Shown here: positions 37,894-56,235 of the stretch, in pieces
How the letters are laid out: each line of letters starts with the position of its first letter
Numbering within the stretch: position 1 is the stretch's first letter
Origin: Casuarina equisetifolia
Lineage: Eukaryota > Streptophyta > Magnoliopsida > Fagales > Casuarinaceae
Assembly: GCA_028551475.1 (NCBI GenBank)
Contig: CM052358.1
Coordinates: forward strand, 20,114,853 to 20,178,852
Direction: 5' to 3'
Length of the DNA: 64,000 nucleotides
Translations under genes and position numbers: made by a program
The notes under the pieces: generated by a model
The model's database searches: none
What the model was told of the DNA's origin: nothing
Seen by the model: only the letters and a program-made list of their open reading frames with translations

Positions 37894-40800
37894 TCAATTT
37901 TCTGGAAAGATAAATTGCAGGTCCTCGTTATCTCTATAGACTTGCACAAGAGCTGCGGCTTTGTACACAAACATCCCAAGCATGGCCGGCACAAGCTGCG
38001 ATGTGCATAAGCAGTTATAGTTGATAAATTTTCCCATTTAAGCCTCAAGGACGTTTTACTGAAAAGCAAAATTTTCATGACACTAGAAATTATTTCAAGA
38101 GCTACCTGGAAATCAAATAAGTCGTTGGAAAAATACTGATGAGACACGATCCACAATCCATATATTGCAGCTGGGATCATAAGCCGAGGAGATGAAAGAG
38201 CAAGTCCACTACCCCTAAATGATTTCTCTATGAAATCTTTAAGGTCCTCACTTCTGATTCCAATTCTGAATCACAAGAATATATGTTAGTTCAACCAAAA
38301 AGCAGAGAAAATGATAAGTCAAGATTGAACTTCTTCTCATACTTCTTTGTCTTCTTTTGCATGAAAACTTGTGGAACATTTTCTCTGGATAGTTTGTCTG
38401 CATGTTGGGATAAAAGCTGAAGGTACAAGCAGCTGCACTTAAAATGATGTCAGTTAAAATACACGGATAAGCATGATTAACATGGGAAAATATTGTCAAT
38501 AAAATTAGGAAAATTTTCTTTTCTTCCTATTCTTGAAAGGAGGAATTATGTAAAAAAAGAAAAATACTAATTAGGCTTAGCTAAAGATCGTCCATAGAAA
38601 ATTCTCTATTAATTAAAACTTCAGCTATAGATGCAGATTGAGTCCATGGAAAATATATACATAACTCCAAACACAACTCAATCTATGCAGGCAAAACTGG
38701 TCAACAAAGGAAGAGATTACCATATCTGTCATGTAAGTGTTTTAAAAGATGGTCTGGTTAAACATATCAGGTGGAAGAAAATCTTTTATGGAACTTCTGA
38801 ATCACTATTCTAAATCTGAAGGTATTAAAAAAACACGTATGTACCTTAAAAGAACTCCAGTGGCGTAGCTAATGGCAGTCTGTAAAGTAAAGAAGCAAAT
38901 CAGTACTTTATGGGCACAAAAAACCTACATATTTTCAGATGTGTTTTCAAGAAAACAAAATATGCTCTAATCTGTAGTTGTCACGACAAATGAAATGAAA
39001 AGAAGTAAGATGAGTTAGAATCATTTTGGTTCCGTTCCCAATAATCATTTATAGTCCCATCACATCAGCAGTCCAAGAAAACTTGACTAACACTCTATAA
39101 AAGCTGCAGAGAAGTGTATATCAGTAAACTGATTTCAAAATACTTCTTCAGTAAGTGTTTTATATCTTATCTTTTACTTTCCAAGAAAATTGCCTTTTGA
39201 TTAGTTCTGAAAATTGTGTTTATGATGAGAACTACATCTGAAAACCAACTTAATAACTAATGCTCGAGAAGTATCTTTTTGGTATTTCAAATGATAAAAC
39301 ACTACTTGAAGAGTTTGTCAAATAGGGTCTAGCTCTTTTTCTCTTCGTAGTAAAGTTGTTACCTGCACTGAGAAAGCTATCAAACAATACCCGCTGCACG
39401 CTGTTCCAATACTAACAGATAAAAGCATCATCTCCCTCTTTATCTACAAGAGAGAGCACAAAATATCAGCATCCTCAACAATACCTGAAGAATTGAGATT
39501 ACGCGATGTGATTCAGCATATCGTAAAAGACATGATAGAGACTAAAATTGGTCTGGTTGCTGTTAGGAGACAGTTGAAGCAACATGACATTCAGAAGAAG
39601 CTCAAATCAACATAGACCTCTGCTATCCTGAAATTGTATAGGGGAAAAAAATAGGAATAGCAGCTTCTACAAGAGATATTATCTAATGCATCTCAAAAAT
39701 AATCTTCATCTCTAAAACTTCGAGCATCCATAACAAAAACCATTTTAGTTGTCAATACTGCAATAGTCATTCTTAAATATATGTTAACACACACTTGCAC
39801 TGTTGTCGGGTAGACCAATCTATTCAACATCTGGAAGCTACAATAAGTCAACGCATCTTTCTGCAGAGTTTTGTAAGGTTCGAGAAGGTGAATTTGAAAG
39901 TATAAAAGTACTCAATTTTTTGCGAAGACCAAAAAATCATTGAAAAGGGTACAGAAACAAGATAAAGGCTGCAAGTACAAGAGTCAAGATGGTGGAAAAA
40001 GAGGTGACAGTCATGCTTTCCACAAACTATACATCCTAGAACGAATTGTTTCATTGTCTGATGGAATTCAAAGGAATCAATCTTCAAACGATTGACAATG
40101 TTTTCCATGACAGTCTCTCACGAGCAACCATATGACGGTACATATTCTAATATCAGAACTTGCAATATCCAGCCTCACATCTATGGGTTCTTTTAATAAG
40201 GTTCTTCAATGGCCTAATACCATTTACAAGTAACCATAATGCCGTATTAGATTTGCCCCTTAACTTGATAATGTTATTCCAATCATATAACACTTCAAGG
40301 CAATTATTGTTTCACAGTTCCTCCTTCAGTTTCATAGCAACATCCCTCTTGGTTCATTTAACTATCTCCTTGTTCAAACTGACGTTACAAACTGGAATCC
40401 ACGTATTCATCATTCTAAGAGCATGCCATATATTATGAGCAATATTTTCAAGACTTTCAAATGACTGTTTATTTATTATTCAGAGGGCTGGATCCCTTCA
40501 ACAGAAATCTCTGACTAATTGAAAAGGCGCAGTCTTCCAAGCACATGTGTAAGGTCACAAATTAGATAATCAAGCAGATCCCAAATGCATCATGTGTCTT
40601 GTCATACTGTGGATTGACAGAAAAGAGAAGGAACAAAGATATGAAAAGGTTCAGTTGTGTAGATTGTGAGGAAAAAAATTGTGTTTTTGGTTAGCAAAAT
40701 ATTCGCATTACACACTCTCAGCTAACTGAAATAGAAAAAACCCAGAATAATTGGTGTAACAAAAGTAAACCCTCTCAAAAGGAAAACTCCAGCTGCGTAC

Positions 40801-42891
40801 ACAGCAAATATAGGAGAACTACATTGAAATGGGGGGCCAGAACAGAGAACTTGCATCATCGACTTTCCCAAATGAACCAAGAAGCATACTGATCGAGAAA
40901 GGTATCATACCGCTTCATATTTGAGAAGGTTCAATTTCCTCCTCTTTTTACTATCATCCCGCAATGCCTGCAGTTGCATATTTTGTTTATTAACAACTTG
41001 AAAAGGCATATTATTTTGTGAAGGAACTGGTTATATTGCTTACTTATCTTCATTTTCTTTTAATTCCTTTTTCTTTTGGGAGCTGTAGGGCAAGGACTGC
41101 TGACGTTTAATATGAACACAAGAATACCAATATAATAAAGACCAACTAAAGGCATACCTTAGCAATGGCTTTCTTATTGACTGGTGCAGAGCTATCACCT
41201 GATAGCCATTCGTTGGTTCTTGTCATTTTTAAAAACCCACTATCATTATCACCTTCCAAGACCTATAATATAAGAATCATTACAAAAGTATATGAATTTG
41301 CTCATTCACCTATACTTTATGAAATACAAGTATAACAAGTTTTTGTAATTAAAGGAAGCAATTCTCAGAGGAATCCAAGGAAAAAGAACAACAAAGAATT
41401 TGGCACATTTGAGTTTAGAAAATTGAGAAATTCTTTGAGATGCATTTGGAAACATAAATTGAGAACTTTTGTTTTTTTTTTGGCCCAGTGCAGGAGAAGA
41501 GGTGGTGTAGGGTGGGGCGTGACTGTAGTTTTTGTACATGCCATACAAATAACCACTACAATTTATAGTCCTCTATTAACCAACATAGAACACAATCCTC
41601 AACTTCAAACTAATGTTCTAACAATGAAAGTACCTTCTCTATACTAGGTCAAAACCAACAAGTATATATAAAAAAGGAATGCTAAAGGAACTCACTGTAC
41701 CTGCCCCGTTTGTTGAGGGGCTTCAGGAGGTTCATCGGCATTGGTATCAAAAAATTGCTTGACCTCGCCCTGCCAAAATATATCAGAAGCTTTCGAAATA
41801 AAGTCTCCGCTTAATTTCCTCTCCTTAAAGAAACTTTGTAAAACATCCTCTTCTACAACTCCACTCACTGGAAATCAAGAAAATAACAAAGTCCATCAAC
41901 TTGCAGAAACTGGGTGAGGTTGGCAACAGTGGAAAGAGGATATCATAATCATATAAGGCAAATCCAATTCCATCCATGAAAAGTTTAAATGACAAAGTGT
42001 GATAAATATGGATCCAAGTCCCTGATGTTTGCTAGGTAACAGAACTCAAGGATAGCCTAAATGTCTACATTATCAGTGCGAAATCAGTACATAAGTCCAT
42101 CTCTAAGGCCAGTAAAAGTAAATACAGGAATGATAAAGAACATCTTACAGCCAATTATATTGTAGTTGTTTAAAAAATTTGGACACCCCAACAAAATCTG
42201 TCATCCGAACAAATCTCCAGATGGCTACTTACAATCGGAAATCCTATCTAGTTTAACATGCGGTTCAAATTTACCGGGAGAAATGCAAGCATTCTCACCA
42301 GGAAGTCCTTGTACAGGATATTGTATGTAACCCCATAAAAAATATACTGTTTCTGTAATTCATAAGGAAACCCCTTTTCCCACAAGCCCCTTCTTCTGCT
42401 CCATCAAACTCTTTTCCCGATACGGGATATCTAGAGAGTGTCATATTCTCCCACATTCTATTTACCAGGTGCAGCTAGACATAACTCGTCTTCCTTCTGT
42501 TTTGGAACACATTTTCCCACAAGTGAACTTCTTGGGCAAGATTCAAATCGTTTCTTATCATTCGCTTTCCTAGTAAGAACAATCCCAGACATCTATAACT
42601 ACCGTCATCCAGACCCCAACATTTGCGGACGAATGCCGTGGTTCTAAACTACGTAAACTTCCCATGTAATCGCATATGAGTAATTATTCTTACCATCTCT
42701 GATGTTAACCATGGAAGAAAATGGCGTTAAGATAGTTTACAACAAAGCAGAAGAGTACCAGACTAACCTGGACGGGGGCTTGTTCTAAGCACTGAGACGG
42801 TTGGGGCTGAGGAACTGGGAATTGGAGAAGTCCTGGGAAAGGGGAAGTTGGAAGAGGTGGTGGGGCATCTGAGCCTAGAAAGTGCCTCCAT
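37894..42891 (-). CDS. Plastid-targeted four-helix membrane protein, AtpI/CGL160-like
   Basis: Exons in transcript order are 42891-42768, 41867-41701, 41262-41158, 40967-40911, 39443-39363, 38879-38845, 38432-38343, 38265-38106 and 37995-37894, 306 aa. Residues 1-45 (MEALSRLRCPTTSSNFPFP...) are Ser/Thr/Pro-rich with basic and few acidic residues, as in chloroplast transit peptides. A hydrophilic stroma-type region follows (about 46-151), ending in a basic stretch DDSKKRRKLNLLKYEA. Four hydrophobic segments lie near 157-177, 180-198, 236-258 and 274-293; the last, MLGMFVYKAAALVQVYRDNEDL, is the best conserved. This plan resembles the ATP synthase protein I/CGL160 group, which assists assembly of the thylakoid ATP synthase c-ring; that function is inferred. 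An upstream in-frame Met (43056) is possible, but its extension does not look like a transit peptide. Confidence 0.8.
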
Positions 42892-44316
42892 TGGAACACC
42901 CGAGCTCTTCCAATGGCAAGGGAATATCTTTCCTAGAGATAACGAAGTGGTGAGAAGGCGCAGACTGAGGAAAATAGCGCTATCCACGGAGATTGCTTTT
43001 CCATCAGCATTCTTGGAGCAAGATATTTTTCTGACCTTTTCTTGGCAATTTTGCATTTGGTTTAGTTTTCTTAATTTTCAGTGAATATTTTAGTTTTCTT
43101 TCCCTTGATTTATTTGGTGGATATAAAAAAAATTTTTAAAAATCTTGACTTCTTCATAAATTGAAACATTCTTATTTTATTATTTTATTTTATTTTATTT
43201 TAATTTGGCATTTTTCGTTTCCTCTTATTTAAAACTGAATACATTAAAATGGAATCAAATAATTAAGCGTCGAGGGAACTTATTGATCTTTTTTTTTTTT
43301 CTTTTCCTTGATTAACAGACTTAATTAATATGATTAAAATTTTCATTGAAAAAATCAAAGCAAAAGAAGGAAAACCTCTTTGTATAGTTTTTTTTCTCTT
43401 TACCCCAAAATGACACCTATGGATCATCATTAACCTACAACGCTGTCATTAACTTCCATGAATTAATCATATAACAAGTTCTCAAACTACTAATTACTCA
43501 AGGGGACAAAAAGTTTATAAATTTTCCATGTACAAGTTTAGAAATATATTGTCATGTGCACAATGTACGAAGGTTCCTATATCATGGAGGACCAAGTAAA
43601 AAAAACAAAGAAAATTGCATCAAAAACTAGTTCAAAATTCAACAAATAACAACCAACGATAGTAACAAGCTCATGAAGTGTTTTTAAAATTCACTAAAGC
43701 CAAAATGAGAGTCAAAATTTGTTATTTTAAAAATGCCTTATTGCTATAGGCTAGTTATATATAAAATGTACCTCTTGAATCAAATAAATCTCCCAAAATT
43801 AAAAGTATTAATAAGTGTTTTTACTTTTAAAAGTAGGCTTATTTCCTCAAAAGATTTTGTGAGAAATAGAGAGACTACGACTAACAATGTAGAATAATTT
43901 AACATTGGGACCAACGTGGGATTGTCTCCAATAATATATGCTGAAAAGAGTATTAAAACATATTAGCTCTAGTAATCTAATGGAACTCAATGTTATTCTT
44001 CACATAAATTAATTTTTGACTTTTGTCAAATTTGAGAAAATTAAGCTCCAAATTCCGTACCCGCTTGGTTGATCAACATCATAAAGGGATTTGAGAAATG
44101 GGTAAACGGATGGACCCGGCCCAAAATCCACATCATTTCGCGCAATTTAAGGCTTTGCACCCAACCCATTAGAAGGTGCCCGTCGAGTATAGAAAAGCCC
44201 GAACGACGTGAAGCCGGGGCGCTCCACGGCTTAAACCCTTGTAACTTGTTTTGGCTCCTACTTTCTGCAATCAAAGCTGAACCCACGCAGAGAGAGAGTG
44301 AGAAAGAGAAAGAGAG
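42892..44316. promoter_or_regulatory. Divergent promoter region between the plastid-protein gene and RuvBL1
   Basis: The two genes are transcribed away from each other from this 1.4 kb. The middle is AT-rich (43100-44050). The RuvBL1-proximal 250 bases are richer in GC and contain GGCCCA at 44118-44123 (a reverse site II TGGGCC element), a TTTGCACCCAACCC stretch near 44154, TTAAACCCTT near 44230 (telo-box-like), and a GA-rich leader (AGAGAGAGAGTGAGAAAGAG) at about 44290-44316. Site II and telo-box elements are typical of growth-related housekeeping genes. No coding exon was recognised. Confidence 0.45.
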
Positions 44317-49003
<4,687 letters not shown>

Positions 49004-49997
49004 TAATTCTAGGCAAATTCCCCGGATGCTATGGATGGTTTGAAGCTTGAAGTAGCACTTATTACAATCAGCTTCTTTGCGATCGATTTGGCACGGGCAG
49101 GAAGATTCAGTCAAAGAATTGCGAAATATGTAATTTTACCTGCATGAAAATTTTTGCCATTCTTGGTGAATTTGAATTGTGAATGTGAGATAGGATCTGA
49201 TAGGTAGGATTTCAGCCTGGATACAAGAAACTGGTGAGACTTGGTTGTTACAGTCTTCCTTTAGTGAAGTGAGCTTTCAGATTCACTGATAGCTAATTCC
49301 CAAAGTTCCGAAGTCGAGTTCTGTAATATGATGATCATATTTTATGTCAATGCCTTTCAACCCAATTGGACTTTTCTGTATCTATTATCACGGTTAAGAT
49401 TTCTTTTTCTCACGTGGGGGAGGAGAAGGAGATCCTAAACATATAAGGAGAATTGGTCATTTGAGTTAACTTTTTGGGTTGAAATTTAGGTTTATGACAA
49501 TTTAACATTGAAGTTAATTGGGTGGGTAGGTGAGCTCACCTATAATAAGAGTGATGTTAATTTGGGTGAAAAAAGTGTCACGTATATCGAGTTTTTTACA
49601 AATAATATGGAATAGTTTATGATTTTTTTGTAACTGTTGTGAGGTGAAATTATAAATTTAGTATGTAATATCATAAAAAAGATTTTACATTTGAATTATG
49701 AATTATGAATTATGAATTATGATATTATATATATAAATTTTAAGTTAACTAATAAAAAACATATTATTTTATATATAACAAATCTTATAACAAAATTCTC
49801 TAATCATTAACTCACATCTCTAACCTTCTAAATTTTAATAAATGCACAATTTTTTACACAAATATATTTTAAAAAAATTAATCCTAAAAGCAAGATAAAA
49901 TAGAATAAGAACTATTGCTATTTCTTAGGTTTTATACATCCATCTTACCGTTGGCGCAAGGACGGTAGGGTTTTCGGCGAGAGTTCGGGAAGTGACG
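49004..49997. other. Spacer between RuvBL1 and the LRR gene
   Basis: The RuvBL1 3' UTR occupies the first 200-400 bases. 49466-49497 (TTAACTTTTTGGGTTGAAA...) matches 8903-8933 and is part of a dispersed repeat, probably an old LTR end. A four-fold tandem TTATGAA(A/T) unit (TTGAATTATGAATTATGAA...) lies near 49694-49722. The remainder is AT-rich up to the LRR gene leader at about 49930. Confidence 0.55.
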
Positions 49998-52900
49998 ATG
50001 ACTCGCTTGAGCTCCGAGCAGGTCTTGAGAGACAACAACAGCAGCGACCCCGACTCCGTTTCATCTCTCAAGCTCACTTACAAGGCTCTCTCCGATGTGC
50101 GATGTCGTCCTGTTCTCTCTCCCCTTTTGCTTCATTCTCTCGCTTTACTAGTCTTATTGATACCTTTAACCTGGTAGGTGTCATGCTTGGGCGGCTTCAA
50201 GAACTTGGAGAGGCTCGACCTCAGCTTCAACAGTCTCACCTCTCTAGAGGTTTTCATCTCTATAAACCTTAATTTTCATGTTCTTATTGGGAATATGTAT
50301 GTGTTGATGCCCAAGTTTAATGCAATTTCCGGATTTATTGTGTTCAGGGGTTGAAGGCATGTGTCCAGTTGAAGTGGTTGGCGGTTGTACAAAACAAACT
50401 GGAGAGCTTAAGAGGAATTGAAGGACTTTCTAAGCTCACTGTAAGTTTCTCGTCTTCAAGTTGAGTTGTATTGTCACTTAATGCGAATGTGGGCTTTTAT
50501 GTTTGCATAAATTTGTATGAATATCTCCTCTTGCACCTCGAACCAGTGTTGTTGAGCTGTTTTGGGTTGAACTAAACGACCAAAGTATTTTTCACCCTGG
50601 CTTAGTCCTTGTTTTTAACTTCTGTGATAAACTCTTAAAGTGGAAGAGGAGTTCTTGTACCTGTTTTAAAACCCTTTTATCAACTGCTTACCTGAAGTGG
50701 CTTGTTTGCTGGTTTTATTGGTAAGTTGCTGATTTATGGCAGGCTCTGGAATTTACTTCGTTCATCTTCTTTAATCAGGTGTTAAATGCAGGCAAAAATA
50801 AGCTGAAATCAATGGATGGGGTCGGATCTCTTCTGAGCTTACGTGCATTAATTTTGAATGGTGAGCTTCCTGGGGAGTCATGTCCTTGTCATTCTGGTTT
50901 TGAAAGTTTATTTCTTTATCTAATGAGGAATATCTTCTGTGATTGTGTTTTCTTCCCCAGTTTCTACTGACTTGTGTTCCTGTGGGTTGTGCAGATAATG
51001 AGATCATCTCCATTTGCAAACTGAACCAGATGACGGACTTGAATACCCTTGGTATGAATTCATGTTAAATTAATGTCTAAATAAGGCGATTTGTTTATTG
51101 CTTTTTTGTAACTGTGATGGGCTTGTTCTTTAATGACAGCCCATGAAAGTCTATTCCATACATTAGTCTGTATTTGTTTGGGGTGAATATGTGATGGGGA
51201 AGCATTAGAGGTGATGGTTTGTGGAGAGAAAACACGAAGGAAAGTAAGAAATATTCGTGTATGAACTTGGACAATCAGAATCGGGTTCCTATCATCAAAA
51301 ATTAACAAGCAAATTAGGATCTAGCAACAGTCTGGATATGTATAATCCAGGGCCGTGATTTAGCTGGTAGTTCTGGCTTCATATGTGGCCCACTAGGAGC
51401 TAGGAAGAAATAAACCCATCCCAATGTCAAAGTTCCCCTAGTAAGCAATCTTTAAGAGTAGGTGATCACCTCCAGTTGCTTCTTGTACTGTTGTTTTTTG
51501 GAATTTCGAACTTTATAATAACACCAGATTGGGGTTTTTTTTTTCTCTTTTTCTTCATTGTTTTCCTTATTAAATGATGATTGGTGTCATCATAAAATCA
51601 CATTAAGATATATATTTCAAAAGCCTTCTATAGGGTTATAACCTTGTTTTAAGCTGGACTAACTGGAATGGTCTTTTGATTAAGTTGAATTAACACAAGT
51701 TGATTATATTTAACTACCTTTAAAACTGAAAAACATATCTTTGAATGGCTTACCCACTGGCCTGTGTTTTTGTACTTCCCAATTGTAATGTGACCATTGG
51801 AGGGATTCAGATTTACAGAGTCAATGGTCATTAGATGGAGCACAAGACATTTCCTTTGGGCAACTATGGTAGTAGTTGATATAACGGTAGGCATTTGAGC
51901 ATTATTTTGACTTGCAAAAAAAACATTGTACTATTGCTATTCTTTACTCAAGTTCCTTTTTCAAACATTGCAAGAACATGCACGGATACGTGGGAGATGT
52001 ACATGAAGATGCACGAGGCACAAATATAGGCACAACAAAGAAAACTAGGAGGTATTTGCAACATTGCCACTAGAAGGATAGTGCTGAATTTGTTCGGGTT
52101 CTCCTAATTGTTTCAAAGCTTCTAAAAGAGATGATTTAAGCAGAAAGAACACAGTTTGGTGAAGGATGCTTGTGTTAAAGTAATCCCAACTCAATAATAG
52201 GTGATGGGATTATCAAAGATCTAACATTTTCAACTATCTTTTACTCAAAGACTAACCATTAATGAAGTTTGTATAATAAGATATCCAACAAGGTGGAGAA
52301 GGAAGGTGTTGAATAGGGAAACTCTAGCCATTTTAGCAACCAATAATATGTGGATATTAATTGGGAGAATTATATCTAATGTGATTAAAGATAAATATGA
52401 AGGGCTCATTATTGGTGTGAGAACTAGTGGAGAGATCAAAATGAGTTTCCTACCACTGTAAGCTTACATTTAGCAGTCTTTATCTTTCTGCAGTGGTATT
52501 GAATGAACTTACTGGATTGTAAATGGGGGTCCTGTGACATATGCCTTTTGTGGACGACATTGTCTTTAGTTGATGAGACGTTGACTCCAAGTTTAAAGTT
52601 TGGTGAGATACTTCAGAGTCCAGAGATTCTAGGTTTAATAGAACTAAAGTCAAGTATAGAGGGTGTAAGTCTGGTAAAAGTAGAAGTAGAGGTAGAGAGT
52701 GGAAGAACCTGATGGTACAAAGATGCTGAAGAACAATTACCTCCAACCTCTTGGATCGATCTCATATGATGAGGAGATTAAGAATGCTGTTAATGGAATA
52801 AAAACAAGGTGGATAAAGTTACTAAGTGTATCAGGGTTTCCTGCTGCCAATTAAGTACCTACTAAAGTTGAAGATAATGGTTCATGTTTTAGTTATCAGA

Positions 52901-55043
52901 CCAATGTGCTATATGGTATACTTGTGAGTGAAAGTATTCTAATTTGCAACACCGAGAAGATTAGGTTCAGAAATAAATGATTTGGAGTTTAGGTAAAAAA
53001 AGGGAAAAGAGGAAACAAAGTTGAGGGAGATCTGAAATAACATTAGTGAAAGGGAGATGATATAGATATGGTTTTTGATAAGATAGGGTGAGGGGAAAAG
53101 AATACATCCCCAAGCCAGATGAGGTTCATAGCTAACCATGATTTAGTTGTGTAACGATTTGGTTGAGTTATTGCCACAATGTCCAACAATCATCAACCTC
53201 TAACCCTCCCCCCAACCTGCCAGTGGGCCTGCCCTTCTCAATCTATCTTTCAGTATCAGATCAATAGAATCAATGGTGCTTGAACTAAATTGATTGATTT
53301 TCCCGAGCTCTAAGTAGATTACTCTCTTACTCTACAAAACATTTTCAAGGTTGAACATTCTACTTTCCGTTTAATGGTTTTTTCATGATAATTGATGAAA
53401 GTAAATTTTTTTGCCCAAGTATGATGGAAGAAATTCGCTTCTAAGAAGCTAACTGTGCTCTCTGACTTTGTGATCACAATGCAGTTCTTTCTAGAAATCC
53501 AATCCGTGAAATTGGTGAGTCTCTGGTGAAGGTGAAATATCTCACGAAGGTCAGTCTCTGGATTCGTGGTAATTTCACCTGATTATGGCTTAGGCTCTTA
53601 TAAACTCTTTCATGGTTCCAGGTTTCTCTTTCTAACTGCCAACTTCAGACTATTGGCTCTTCGCTCAAATCCTGCATTGAATTGAAAGAGCTCCGACTTG
53701 CTCACAATGGCATCACGGTACATGTTCCAGTCACTGTTTTATCTTTCATGCAAAGCTGCTTTCCTCAAAATGAAACCATCCTTTTTTTCATGTTGCTTTC
53801 ATGTAATAGTTTTCCTTTATGGTTTGCATCTTTATTTTCTTTCTGTAGTTTATATTTGTTGAGCAAAATTGACCCACTTTTGTCCTTTCCCTTCTCTTAA
53901 CTGCTCAGACTCTACCAGATGAGCTGGCTCGTAATAAAAAACTCCAGAATTTGGACATTGGAAATAATGCCATCTTAAGGTGGTCGGATCTGAAGGTTAG
54001 ACACTGAGCTGTAGTTGTTGTTCTGTTCTTTCTCCCACCTTCTTCTATATTACTTTATACCGGGTATCTCAGCGTTGTAGTAAAATTGTAGGTGCTGACT
54101 TCGTTAGTTAATCTGAAAAATCTCAATGTACAAGGTAACCCCGTTGCTGAAAAGGATACCTTAGCAAAAAAGGTAATAATCTCTTATGCTTCTACTCTAT
54201 CTTCTTCTCCTTAACTGATCTGTATTTAAGTATATTCTTTCCAACGTTATAATGATTCTTATGGAAGTAACTTAACTGCAGATCAAAAGTGCACTGCCAG
54301 ACTTGCAGATATTCAATGCCAAACCAATCGAGAAATACACAAAGAACAGAGAGATCGTTGAAGTTGATGATTCCTCAATAACTGATACTAACAGGCTGGA
54401 AGTTCTAAAGGAAGATAAAAGAGAATTAATCGGGAAAAAGAATTCCAAACACCTTGTGATGGATAGCAAAGATGGTCGCCTTGAAAAAGGTGTTGTAGAG
54501 AAGAAATTGAAGCATAAAAGACAGAAAGCAAATTACGAAGTCCCAGGGGAAGATGTTGTGGCCTATGATGATACGCTTGACAATGTTGAAGATGTTGATG
54601 TGGATAAGCAATTCAAGCGGAAAAGGGAGAAAACAAGCTATAATGCTAAAGATATTGATGTAGAGAAGGAATTGAAGCAGAAAAGGCAGAAGAGTGAAAA
54701 GATTCCAAAGAAAGAAGTTCCAGGTCGGGAGGAGGTTGATGGCAAGGTCGAAAGGAATCAAAAGAAGATGTCAAATATGAAAGTAGGTGGCAGGCTCAAT
54801 ATTATTGATGATCCAGATGCTTCTTTTGCGGATATTTTGGCCGCTGACACTGCAGAAAATCCCAAATATAGCGATGAAAAGAAGGAAGTTGGCAAAACTG
54901 TTCTAGACAAGAATTTGTTAGATGGCTTAGTTACCTTCTCTGCAAAGAAGAAGAAAGCTAAGGGCCATGGCACCGGCTCTACACTCAATTTATGTCCCAC
55001 AGTTGAAATTGGAATGGGTGGACCATCAACATGGGGCGACTGA
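49998..55043 (+). CDS. Leucine-rich repeat protein with lysine-rich C-terminal tail
   Basis: Exons 49998-50096, 50178-50249, 50348-50440, 50779-50860, 50995-51051, 53485-53549, 53622-53717, 53909-53995, 54092-54172 and 54282-55043 give 497 aa. Residues about 38-225 form eight or nine SDS22-like LRRs of about 22 residues (FKNLERLDLSFNSLTSLEGL; LKELRLAHNGITTLPDEL; LKNLNVQGNPVAEKDTLAKK as the capping motif). Many exons hold one repeat with phase-matched introns. Residues 245-497 are charged and probably disordered, with three copies of a basic K-x-x-x-KR-x-K motif at about 316, 351 and 371 that could act as nuclear or nucleolar signals. The C-terminus ends GMGGPSTWGD. It probably corresponds to Arabidopsis At5g22320, which neighbours RIN1 as I recall. 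There is no transmembrane segment, signal peptide or kinase, so it is not a receptor. Function is unknown. The sixth exon follows a 2.4 kb intron. Confidence 0.87.
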
Positions 55044-56090
55044 CTAATCCTTTTGGGCCTTGTAGGCACCCACGATTCAGATGATGCTGTCTTCAAAAAA
55101 TTACTTTCCCAAAAGTTGACATCTTGGAGTTCTGGTGACTATTGTCTGAGACTTGTTGGAGGAGCTTCCATTTCCTGCTTACTTTTCCATGGTTGAGAAA
55201 AGGTGTCTAGATTCAAAAGAACCCACTTGCTTCTTCCTTTTATTTTGACCGACTTGGCGGCAGTCATCTGCCAGGCCCTTTCACACAAGTCAAGGATTCC
55301 ATGGTTCTCATTTTGCTGATAGTCTTGTCGCACTTTCTGGATGATCTTCATAAAAGAAGAAAAAGATGTACATGATCGTCCACATCCAATGCCGTATCAT
55401 GTTTGATGGTGCTTTGTGACGATATGGATGGAAACGGGACCCTTATTTCAAAAAGTAAACAGGTATCCTTGGCCGTCCGTTTGTTCCTTTGTTGTTGTGT
55501 TCTGTTTCTTTAACTTTGCGTAGAGCCTATTTTATTTCACTGAGCCATTGATGTAAACTTCTTTGAAGACACTACCTAACACCGTTTTTGGCATAGAAGA
55601 CTAAACAGCCACGACTTTTTTTATAGTATGAAATTCTTCTCACCACATAATATTTTAGTGGTGTCAGCTTCTCACCACATAATTCTTTATAGGGTAATAC
55701 GCCAAGGTAGTTGTTACCAGAACCATTAATTTATAGGAAGAGAACTCATATCTAAATAATTTCTTAAGAGAGTTGAAGAATGGGTGAACAAGGATGAAAC
55801 TAATATTTCTTGGGGGTTGGATATTGAAAACAAATATTTGCACAACTTGTTATAAAGAAATATTAAAGATTCAGAAAAAAAAAACATGGTCAATGTACAT
55901 AAAAGATCAAAGAGAGAATATGGAAAATTGTTAATTCTACTTGGTTTCTTGTGTTCTATTGTACTGTTTAGATGAGAAGCTACATATCATTTTCCGGCCG
56001 ACAGTGAACTAGCTATTGACACAATATAAATAATATGATAGTTTCTTGGCAGAGTTAAAAGATGAGCATAATGGCTCGAAATAATATAAT
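55044..56090. other. LRR gene downstream region
   Basis: This holds the 3' UTR and spacer. A short direct repeat, CTTCTCACCACATAAT, occurs twice near 55637 and 55668, separated by TTTTAGTGGTGTCAG, so the intervening GTGGTG can pair with either CACCAC. No coding frame or RNA family was recognised. Confidence 0.5.
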
Positions 56091-56091
56091 T

Positions 56092-56235
56092 AAGCCCTGG
56101 TAGCTTAATGGCATTTGAAGTTTTACCACATGGGAGGTTAGGGTTTGAGTCTCTTCCTCTTTCAATAAATTAAAAAAATCTCCTCACGCCCATCCTCAAA
56201 ATTACTTGGAGACTGGAATATGTTTTAATATAAAA
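56092..56235 (+). repeat. tRNA-derived SINE-like relic
   Basis: GGTAGCTTAATGGC (about 56099) resembles RNA polymerase III box A, and GGGTTTGAGTCTC (56141-56153) resembles box B; the roughly 30-base spacing is as in tRNA-derived plant SINEs. The 3' end and flanking target duplications could not be defined. It does not fold as an intact tRNA by eye, so a functional tRNA gene is unlikely. Confidence 0.4.

Noticed and set aside
42892-43056. Upstream in-frame Met for the plastid protein (MQNCQEKVR...)
   Set aside because: The extension is not transit-peptide-like, whereas the Met at 42891 begins a classical Ser/Thr/Pro-rich plastid presequence.
52200-52800. Retroelement-like fragment within the long intron of the LRR gene
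   Set aside because: Short frames hint at polyprotein-like sequence, but no diagnostic motif could be identified.
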